Position numbers and translations under genes: made by a program
Shown here: positions 58,468 through 64,000 of the stretch, piece after piece
Layout: each line of letters begins with the position of its first letter
Numbering within the stretch: the stretch's first letter is position 1
Notes under the pieces: model-generated
Database searches by the model: none
Seen by the model: only the letters and a program-made list of their open reading frames with translations
Told to the model about the DNA's origin: nothing
DNA from: an uncultured Rubrobacteraceae bacterium
GTDB lineage: Bacteria > Actinomycetota > Rubrobacteria > Rubrobacterales > Rubrobacteraceae
Reading direction: 5' to 3'
Length of the DNA stretch: 64,000 bases
Assembly (NCBI GenBank): GCA_902806085.1
Contig: CADCVH010000073.1
Location: 1 to 64,000 of the forward strand

Positions 58468-59385
58468 CTACCCTTCCTCGGCCCGACGGGCGGCCTCGAT
58501 CCAGGGCCGCACCGCGTCCCGGTTCTCCGACTCCTCCAGCCAGTCGCGCACGCCGTCGTCCACTTCCCTCTCCTCGTCCACGGCCTCGTTGATCGCCACC
58601 TCCAGGGAGCCGACCTGGGTGGCGTCCAGCCTCACGGCGCTTATGAGGGCGTGGGCGACGGGGTCGTCTTCGGCAAAACCCTCGCGGGCCACGGTGTGGA
58701 GCGTCTGGGGGTCGTCCGCCGTGCCCAGGGCGTTCTTCGGGTCCTCCAGGTAGCGGAAGTCGTACTCCAGGTTCATCCAGTGCGGCGACCAGGCGACGAA
58801 CACGAAGGGCTCGCGCATGGCGTAAGCCTTCTGGAGCTCGACGAGCATCGCGGGGGTGCTCGCCTCCACGAGCCTGAAGTCCAGGTCGTACCGCGGGAGG
58901 GCGTTGCGGCTGATCTTCTCCATCAGCACGGCACCCGGCTCTATGCCGGTGATCATGCCCGGCTCGGTGGACTTGAGGTCGCCTATGCTGTCGATGCCTT
59001 CCATGTAGCGGGGGACGGCGACCCCGAAGACGGTCTCCCCCTCGTACCAGGGCTCCCGGTGGACTTCCACCCGGCTCCCGGCCCTGTCGACGTACTGCCG
59101 GTGGTTCGGCATCCAGGCGTCCATGAAGACGTCCGTCTCCCCCTCGGCCACGCCCCTGAAGACCTCGGGCACCTTCTCCGCGCGCTTTAGCTGCACGTTC
59201 TCGTAGCCGAGGTCCTCCTCCAGGAGAACGCGGACAAGGTTGGAGTTCGCCACGTTCTCGTCCCAGGCCAGGTAGCCGAGCGTGACCTGTTTCAGCCCGC
59301 CCAGGCCGCAACCGGCCGGCAGGACGACGAGCGCCACGAGCACCACGCCGACGAACAAGGCCCGAAGCCCCCGCACGCTCCTCAC
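58468..59385 (-). CDS. Glycine betaine/choline-type ABC substrate-binding lipoprotein (OpuAC/ProX)
   Basis: This 305-residue binding protein has a signal peptide ending at lipobox Cys26 (VLPAGC). The OpuAC fold carries VTLGYLAWDENVANSNLV, TDVFMDAWMPNHRQYVD, EPWYEGETVFGVAVP and FVFVAWSPHWMN. It includes aromatic and Trp residues that form a quaternary-amine cage. No permease or ATPase gene is next to it. GTG 59385 is used. It should capture compatible solutes at the membrane surface. Confidence 0.9.
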   Translation of the reverse strand: MRSVRGLRALFVGVVLVALVVLPAGCGLGGLKQVTLGYLAWDENVANSNLVRVLLEEDLGYENVQLKRAEKVPEVFRGVAEGETDVFMDAWMPNHRQYVDRAGSRVEVHREPWYEGETVFGVAVPRYMEGIDSIGDLKSTEPGMITGIEPGAVLMEKISRNALPRYDLDFRLVEASTPAMLVELQKAYAMREPFVFVAWSPHWMNLEYDFRYLEDPKNALGTADDPQTLHTVAREGFAEDDPVAHALISAVRLDATQVGSLEVAINEAVDEEREVDDGVRDWLEESENRDAVRPWIEAARRAEEG

Positions 59386-59752
59386 GCCCCCGCCCCGCGA
59401 CGCGGCCGTCCAGGCCCGTGAGATCCCGCGCCCTTCCGATACCGCCGCCCGAAAACCACCGGACGGTAATCGAACCGGACGATCGGGGCCTCTCCCAGTT
59501 CTCCTCTTTACGTGGCCTCTCCTCCGTCAGCCCGCTACGTGAGCTCGCGCCACCCACCGCCGCCCTTCCAACCGCCGGAACGGAGATGCATGCAACCCGC
59601 TTATCCTGTCAACCCTACCCGGATGTGAACGGCAGCATCATACGCCGTCCCCCCACCCCATTCAACTAAAGGGGCGCACGAAACGCACCCCCCACAAAAC
59701 CTCCGGCGGCGGTGGCAGCCCCGCCCTCCCCACGATAAACTACCCGAGCCTT
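59386..59752. other. Intergenic region before tRNA-Arg
   Basis: Nothing beyond ordinary intergenic sequence is recognised. ORFs covering parts of it on either strand are short and lack ribosome sites. A promoter for the tRNA is not obvious. Confidence 0.4.
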
Positions 59753-59828
59753 GCGCCTGTAGCTCAGGGGATAGAGCATTGGTTTCCTAAACCATGTGTC
59801 GGAGGTTCGAATCCTTCCAGGCGCACCA
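59753..59828 (+). tRNA. tRNA-Arg, anticodon CCT
   Basis: The acceptor stem GCGCCTG pairs with CAGGCGC. The D arm (GCTCAGGGGATAGAGC), anticodon loop TTCCTAA (anticodon CCT, reading AGG) and T arm (GGAGGTTCGAATCCTTCC) are all standard. The 3' CCA is encoded. It is 76 bases including CCA. Confidence 0.97.
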
Positions 59829-59891
59829 CGCGAACGCAAGACCGGGGCCAACCCGGGGCCAACTAGAAACGGACGAAATCCAGGAAACGCG

Positions 59892-59915
59892 GCCCCCCGG
59901 AGAGCGGGGGCTTTT
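59892..59915 (+). terminator. Intrinsic terminator after tRNA-Arg
   Basis: GCCCCCCGG and GCGGGGGC form a stem around GAGA, followed by TTTT. It lies about 65 bases downstream of the tRNA. Confidence 0.72.
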
Positions 59916-59932
59916 CCGTGGGAAGGAGCACC

Positions 59933-60103
59933 GTGACCGACCGCCGGGACGAGGAACGCAACGACCGCGAGAGGGAGGACGCCGAACGCCGGCGGGAGCA
60001 GGACGAGCGCAGGTCCGACGAGCTCAGGGAGGCGTGGCGCCGCAACCACCCCACCACGCCGGAAGAGGGCGAGAGGGCCCGACGCCCGAGGGGGCGGCCG
60101 TAA
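59933..60103 (+). CDS. Small, highly charged protein
   Basis: This 56-residue product is almost entirely Arg, Asp and Glu (VTDRRDEERNDREREDAERRREQ). It would form a charged helix. GTG 59933 has AAGGAG six bases upstream, which supports translation. Proteins of such composition cannot be assigned a function. It lies between the tRNA terminator and the 3' end of birA. Confidence 0.5.
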   Translation: MTDRRDEERNDREREDAERRREQDERRSDELREAWRRNHPTTPEEGERARRPRGRP

Positions 60104-60226
60104 GCGCCAAGACGGGTCCCCTCATAGTCCCTCATCGTCGGGCCTCACGAGTTCCACCCCGCGGGAGTCCTCCCGCCCGAGGAGTTCCCCCGCCGCGTAA
60201 CCGGGACTAGGGCGCCGGGCGTGCGG

Positions 60227-61042
60227 TCATGAGGCGTGCGCCCCTCCCTCTCGCGAGAGACTCGTCACCTCTCCTTCGTACAGCTCGAGCACGCCGTCGC
60301 GCGTTTCGAGCAACAGGGCGCCGTCCGGGGCGATGTCCGCGGCCAGCCCTTCGAGGACTTCGCCGGATCTCCTGACGCGAACGCGCTCCCCGAGCGTCAG
60401 GCTCAGCGCGCGCCAATCGTCCAGGATAGCGGCGAAATCGTGTACGCGGCGCAGTTCCGCGTCCAGGTTTCGGAGGAGGCGGCGGAGAAGGTCGAGGGCG
60501 TCCACGTCGCGGCCGAGTTCGTGACGGAGGGTGGCGACCTCGCGGTCCGTCACGCCCAAGTCTTCGGGGTCCAGGTTGGCGTTGAGGCCGACGCCGAGGA
60601 CGACGTGGTCCACGCGGGGCACGTTTTCGGCCTTTGCGGTCCGGATGCTCGACTCGGCGAGGATGCCACAGACCTTGCGTCCGCCCGGCTCGACCAGCAG
60701 GTCGTTGGGCCACTTGATGCCCGCGTTCGCCCCGATGTCCCGCAATGCCTTGGCCACGGCGACGGCCGCCGTCTGGGTGAGGCGGGGCGCCGCGGCGGCT
60801 TCCAGATCGGGGCGAAGCACGAGGGACATCCAGAGCCCCCCCTCCGGCGAGCCCCATGACCGCCGGAGCCTGCCGCGCCCGCCGGTCTGGACGCCCGCCA
60901 GGACGAGCGTGCCGTGGGGGGCCCCGGCCTGGGCGAGCTCGCGGGCCCGCTCCTGGGTGGAACCCAACGCCCCGTGTGCCTCGACGACGCGGGCGAGCGG
61001 GCTTCCGAGCGAGAGGACGGACTCCTCGGTGAGGCCGTTCAA
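60227..61042 (-). CDS. birA: Biotin-[acetyl-CoA-carboxylase] ligase BirA (no HTH)
   Basis: This enzyme activates biotin and attaches it to carboxyl carrier proteins. The 271-residue product has GGRGRLRRSWGSPEGGLWMSL (the biotin-AMP loop), GIKWPNDLLV and a C-terminal SH3-like domain (VRVRRSGEVLEGLAADIAPDG). No N-terminal helix-turn-helix is present, so it should not be a repressor. TTG 61042 overlaps the cobT stop as TTGA; it is the last gene of the cobalamin operon. Confidence 0.93.
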   Translation of the reverse strand: MNGLTEESVLSLGSPLARVVEAHGALGSTQERARELAQAGAPHGTLVLAGVQTGGRGRLRRSWGSPEGGLWMSLVLRPDLEAAAAPRLTQTAAVAVAKALRDIGANAGIKWPNDLLVEPGGRKVCGILAESSIRTAKAENVPRVDHVVLGVGLNANLDPEDLGVTDREVATLRHELGRDVDALDLLRRLLRNLDAELRRVHDFAAILDDWRALSLTLGERVRVRRSGEVLEGLAADIAPDGALLLETRDGVLELYEGEVTSLSREGGAHAS

Positions 61043-62100
61043 CCGAAACCGAGCTCTTCGAGCGTCGCCATCTCCCCGAGCGTGCGCGCGGCGGCCTGGA
61101 CCAGGGGGACGGCGAGCAGGCCGCCGGTCCCCTCACCGAGGCGCAAGCTCAGGTCGAGGAGGGGTTCGAGGCCGAGGTGGTTCAGGGAGACCCTCGCGCC
61201 CGGCTCCGACGAGAGGTGGCCGACGATCGCGTACCCGATCGAATCGGGGGCAAAGGCGTGGGCGACGAGGGCGGCGGAGTTGGAGACGACGCCGTCCAGG
61301 ATAACGGGCACCCCGCACGCGGCGCCCATCAGGATCACGCCCGCGATGGCCCCGTGCTCCAGCCCCCCGACCGCCGCGAGGACGCCCAGCGGGTCCCCGG
61401 GATCCGGCCGGTGCAGGTCCAACGCTTCGCCCACCACCCTGACCTTGAGCTTCAGAGTCTCGTCGTCTATGCCGGTGCCGCGCCCGGTGGTCTTCTCGGG
61501 GGGACGGCCGGTGAAGGTCGAGATCAGGGCCGAGGCGGGCGTGGTGTTGGCGATGCCCATGTCCCCGACGACGAGCAGGTCCACCCCCCCGCTCTCGACG
61601 AGCTCCTCCGCAACGCCCGCCCCGGCGAGCACCGCCCGGGCGGCCTCCTCCCGGCCCATGGCCGGCCCGCGGCTCAGGTCGTCCGTGCCCGCCCTGACCT
61701 TCGCCCCCCGCAGGGACGGATGCCGCCCCAAGTCCCCGGCGACCCCGACGTCGAGCACGCTCACCCGCGCCCCGACGGTCTTCGCGATGGCGTTGACCGC
61801 CGCCCCGCCGGCGCAGAAGTTCCCCACCATGGCCGCCGTCACCTCCCGCGGCCACGGCGAGACGCCCCGGTCAAGCACCCCGTGATCGCCGGCGCAGACG
61901 ACGACGGCCGGGCCCTCCGGCACGGGTGGCGGGCTCTCCCCCGCCATGCCGGCCAGCCGTCCGCCAAGCTCCTCCAGCCGCCCCAGGCTACCCGGCGGTT
62001 TGGCGAGCGTGGGGTGCCGCTCCCCGGCCCTGGCAACGGCGCCCTCGTCGGGCGGCTGTACCTCCGCCGCGAGCTCCCTGACCCTGTCCTCCAGGCTCAA
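61039..62100 (-). CDS. cobT: Nicotinate-nucleotide-dimethylbenzimidazole phosphoribosyltransferase
   Basis: This enzyme forms alpha-ribazole-5'-phosphate from nicotinate mononucleotide and 5,6-dimethylbenzimidazole for cobalamin's lower ligand. The 353-residue product has AGDHGV near residue 70, GDMGIANTTPASALIS, and the catalytic Glu in LRLGEGTGG close to the C-terminus. It lies ten bases after cbiX. The start is GTG/ATG 62100. Confidence 0.95.
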   Translation of the reverse strand: MSLEDRVRELAAEVQPPDEGAVARAGERHPTLAKPPGSLGRLEELGGRLAGMAGESPPPVPEGPAVVVCAGDHGVLDRGVSPWPREVTAAMVGNFCAGGAAVNAIAKTVGARVSVLDVGVAGDLGRHPSLRGAKVRAGTDDLSRGPAMGREEAARAVLAGAGVAEELVESGGVDLLVVGDMGIANTTPASALISTFTGRPPEKTTGRGTGIDDETLKLKVRVVGEALDLHRPDPGDPLGVLAAVGGLEHGAIAGVILMGAACGVPVILDGVVSNSAALVAHAFAPDSIGYAIVGHLSSEPGARVSLNHLGLEPLLDLSLRLGEGTGGLLAVPLVQAAARTLGEMATLEELGFG

Positions 62101-62109
62101 CCCGGCCGC

Positions 62110-63060
62110 CTAGTGGTGATTGCCGTGCGAATGGTCGTGGCCGTGGTGATGGCCGTGGTCGTGGCCCGGCTCGTCGGGGTGGTAGTGGGGCGTGGCGGGG
62201 GCGCCGACCTTCTCCTCGAAGCCGGGAAGTGCCACGCGGTGGACGCAGACGTCGCAGTTCATGCGGATGTCCCCCCGGACGGCCTCCGCGTAGCGCTCCA
62301 TCAGGAGGTCGGCGACCCGTCCGTCGGGGCCGAAGTAGCCGGCGTAGCGCACCTCGACGTCCCCGTTCTCGGCTGCGAAGGCTTCGGCCTGCTCGCGGAT
62401 GCGCTCTTCCAGGACGCCCGTAAAGAGGAAGTACGAGAAAACGACGACACGCCGGGCGCCGAGCTTGCGGCAGCGGTCGAGGCCTTCCCGGACGGTGGGC
62501 GGGGTCATGCTTATGAAGGCGCTCTCCACCAGGGGGTACTTGCGGCCCTCGTAGAAGAGGCGCGAGATCTTTGTGATGTCTGAGTTCGCGTCGGGGTCCG
62601 AGGAGCCGCGGCCGACGACGAGCACGGCCGTGTCGGGCTTTTCGTGTTCGGGGACGACGGCGGAGATCCTCTCCTCCATGAGCTCGAGCAGCTCCGGGCG
62701 GACGCCGAGCGCGCGGCCGTACTGGAAGCTCATGTCCGGGTGGTCTATCCCCTCGCGCACGAGCGTGGCCGGGATGTCGTCCTTGGCGTGGCCGGCGGCG
62801 AGGAGCATGAGGGGGACCGCGGCAACGTTTCGGGTACCGCCCTCGGAGATCCGGCCCACGCACTCAGAGATCGGGGGCCGCGACAGCTCTATGAAGCCAC
62901 CCTCCACGGGCAGGCCGGGGTTGCGCCCCCGGACCAGTTCCACGAGCTCGTGGAATTCCCTGGCACCCCGGGGGTCGCGGCTGCCGTGGCCCACGATAAG
63001 CAGCGCGGGATCCCCCCCGCCCTTCCCGTTCTTCCTCCCGATGCTAACCGTCTCTCGCAT
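62110..63060 (-). CDS. cbiX: Sirohydrochlorin cobaltochelatase CbiX-type with His-rich tail
   Basis: This two-domain type-II chelatase inserts Co2+ into sirohydrochlorin early in anaerobic cobalamin synthesis. The 316-residue product has LLIVGHGSRDPRG (H25) and AAGHAKDDIP as metal-site motifs, and a second CbiX-like half (VLVVGRGSSDPDANSD). The last ~23 residues (HPDEPGHDHGHHHGHDHSHG) hold 11 His, a metal reservoir or delivery tail. ATG 63060 has GAGGAGGAAG upstream and overlaps cbiC by 17 bases. An Ni/Fe sirohydrochlorin chelatase role is less likely given the cob context. Confidence 0.92.
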   Translation of the reverse strand: MRETVSIGRKNGKGGGDPALLIVGHGSRDPRGAREFHELVELVRGRNPGLPVEGGFIELSRPPISECVGRISEGGTRNVAAVPLMLLAAGHAKDDIPATLVREGIDHPDMSFQYGRALGVRPELLELMEERISAVVPEHEKPDTAVLVVGRGSSDPDANSDITKISRLFYEGRKYPLVESAFISMTPPTVREGLDRCRKLGARRVVVFSYFLFTGVLEERIREQAEAFAAENGDVEVRYAGYFGPDGRVADLLMERYAEAVRGDIRMNCDVCVHRVALPGFEEKVGAPATPHYHPDEPGHDHGHHHGHDHSHGNHH

Positions 63061-63643
63061 CTTCCTCCTCGTAGTAGATAAGCGCGTTCAACGCCGCCGC
63101 CGCGACCGCGGAGCCGCCCTTAGGCCCCCGGTTCGCCACGCCCGGCAAATCGCTGTCCAACAATGCTTCCTTCGACTCGGCCGCCCCGACGAAGCCGACC
63201 GGAAGCCCGATCACGAGCGCCGGACATATGTCCGTTTCCAGGAGCCAGAAGAGCGCCGTCGGCGCGTTCCCCACGACCCAGACGGCCCCGTCGCCGACCT
63301 TCTCCGCCGCGAGCCAGAACCCCGCCGCCGACCGCGTGATGCCGAGCCCTTCCGAGAGTTTCCCCGCGCGAGGATCCGAGACAAAGCAGAGGGTCTCCCG
63401 CGCGGTGATGCCGGCCGCCACCATCCCGACGTCCGTCACGACGGGCGCGTCCCGGCGCAGGGCATCGACGCCGCCTTGCAGGGCCGGCTCGTCCAGGACG
63501 AGGCTCTCGGCGTACTCCGGGTCCGCGGAGGCGTGGATGACGCGCTCGGCGACGGCCCGGCCCAAAGGCCCCAGGTGGGAGAGGTCCACCATCCCGCGCA
63601 GGATACGGTAGCTCTCCCTCTCGATCGGGTGGACGCGCCTCAA
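63044..63643 (-). CDS. cbiC: Precorrin-8X / cobalt-precorrin-8 methylmutase
   Basis: This enzyme moves the C-11 methyl group to C-12 to form hydrogenobyrinate or cobyrinate. The 199-residue product starts LRRVHPIERESYRIL. It has ERVIHASADPEYAESL, TDVGMVAAGI, WVVGNAPTALFWLLE and GLPVGFVGAAESKEAL, all typical of CobH/CbiC. TTG 63643 overlaps the ferredoxin stop as TTGA; the longer ORF is in another frame over the ferredoxin gene. Confidence 0.93.
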   Translation of the reverse strand: MRRVHPIERESYRILRGMVDLSHLGPLGRAVAERVIHASADPEYAESLVLDEPALQGGVDALRRDAPVVTDVGMVAAGITARETLCFVSDPRAGKLSEGLGITRSAAGFWLAAEKVGDGAVWVVGNAPTALFWLLETDICPALVIGLPVGFVGAAESKEALLDSDLPGVANRGPKGGSAVAAAALNALIYYEEEDARDG

Positions 63644-63843
63644 CCGTCCTCCAGCAGGACTTCGACGCAGGCGGAGACCGGGCAGACCTCGGCGCACTCG
63701 GCGCAGCCCGAGCAGCGGTCTTCGAGCACGATCAGGGGCGAACCGTAGCCCCGCGGGGCCGGCTGTATCGCCTTCTCGGGGCAGGTCTTTATGCACGCCC
63801 CGCACCCGGCGCAGGCGTCCGTAACGGCGAAGACGGACTTCAC
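63640..63843 (-). CDS. Two-[4Fe-4S] ferredoxin in the cobalamin operon
   Basis: This 67-residue protein carries two CxxCxxCxxxCP clusters: CAGCGACIKTCP and CSGCAECAEVCP. It is an electron carrier, probably feeding a cobalamin-pathway reductase, such as the ring-contraction or cobalt-reduction step. GTG 63843 overlaps the cobJ stop as GTGA; it also overlaps cbiC by four bases. Confidence 0.93.
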   Translation of the reverse strand: MKSVFAVTDACAGCGACIKTCPEKAIQPAPRGYGSPLIVLEDRCSGCAECAEVCPVSACVEVLLEDG

Positions 63844-64000
63844 GACAGGTACCCCCGTGGGGTGACCATGCGGCCGGCGACGAGCTTCGTCTGCGAGCTG
63901 CCGACGACCACGACCGTCAGCATGTCCACGTCTTCGGGGCGCAGCGAGGCGAGGTCGGTCAGGGTGACGGCCTGCGTCGGGCGGTAGGCGTCCTTCACCA
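63840..64000 (-). CDS. cobJ: Precorrin-3B C17-methyltransferase, C-terminal end (cut by window edge)
   Basis: About 53 C-terminal codons are present. The segment VVVVGSSQTKLVAGRMVTPRGY matches the C-terminus of CobJ/CbiH SAM-dependent ring-contraction methyltransferases. Upstream sequence lies beyond base 64000. It is the first visible gene of the cobJ-ferredoxin-cbiC-cbiX-cobT-birA unit. Confidence 0.85.
   Translation of the reverse strand, partial: VKDAYRPTQAVTLTDLASLRPEDVDMLTVVVVGSSQTKLVAGRMVTPRGYLS

Noticed and set aside
59829-59880. Possible integration site 3' of tRNA-Arg (repeated CGGGGCCAAC)
   Set aside because: No integrase, no repeat of the tRNA 3' end elsewhere in the window and no foreign genes; only a short direct repeat is seen.

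Overview
The window is a gene-dense, very GC-rich bacterial chromosome segment. The gene set points to a deep-branching actinobacterium, most likely Rubrobacter or a close relative. Supporting signs are a dnaK-grpE-dnaJ-hspR operon with a HAIR-like operator, a CIRCE operator in front of groEL, heavy use of GTG/TTG starts, many 4-base NTGA stop/start overlaps and many apparently leaderless promoters. The genus is an inference from gene content; no 16S gene is present. I see no prophage, insertion sequence, CRISPR array or integrase.

Layout. 0-5 kb: groEL (cut by the left edge) with its promoter and CIRCE site, a leaderless zinc-ribbon gene, an exported M23 peptidase, and tsaD. 4.4-12.7 kb: mostly minus-strand housekeeping genes. 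These include the t6A set (tsaE-tsaB-rimI with an unusual family-4 uracil-DNA glycosylase upstream), PspC and HD-domain proteins, alr, a CBS-pair protein, a YmdB-type phosphodiesterase, nnr and acpS. 12.8-16.3 kb: a diacylglycerol kinase-like gene, a decayed LysE-type exporter, an AI-2E-type permease and a ZIP-like membrane protein. 16.4-25.1 kb: a Tat-exported ABC binding lipoprotein, a Gmad2 lipoprotein, an HtrA-like protease, small membrane proteins and lipoproteins, an RpoD-family sigma factor, and a PhoR/PhoB-like two-component pair. Intergenic regions here carry arrays of TTAAC/GTAA motifs phased every 10-11 bp, which look like Pho-box-type direct repeats. 25-39 kb: DUF2254 and DUF1624 membrane proteins, glmS, several GNAT acetyltransferases, the acyP-rnhC-ltaE-GNAT operon, a DPM1-GtrA-GAF fusion and a SAM hydrolase.

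39-45 kb: a coiled-coil protein and the dnaK-grpE-dnaJ-hspR operon, ending in a zinc-finger membrane protein. 45-49.5 kb: a WalRK-like two-component system followed by two translationally coupled envelope proteins. 49.7-55.2 kb: GNAT, YtxH, 2-phosphoglycerate kinase-like, DUF4126, glyS, a VOC protein and an uncharacterised membrane-anchored protein. 55.3-59.4 kb: a sulfatase-fold hydrolase with Thr at the catalytic Cys/Ser position, a TetR/DUF4260 pair with a clear operator-promoter, a nucleotidyltransferase remnant and a glycine-betaine-type binding lipoprotein. 59.75 kb: tRNA-Arg(CCT). 60.2-64 kb: a cobalamin operon (cobJ-ferredoxin-cbiC-cbiX-cobT) ending in birA and cut by the right edge.

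The most distinctive signals are regulatory. One is the phased Pho-like arrays concentrated at 14-23 kb. Another is a repeated TANNNT-N6/7-start arrangement that predicts leaderless mRNAs for at least eleven genes. The third is two different heat-shock operators (CIRCE and HAIR-like) in front of the two chaperone loci. Among proteins, the altered catalytic motifs of the uracil-DNA glycosylase and the sulfatase-like enzyme, and the DPM1-GtrA-GAF fusion, deserve a second look.
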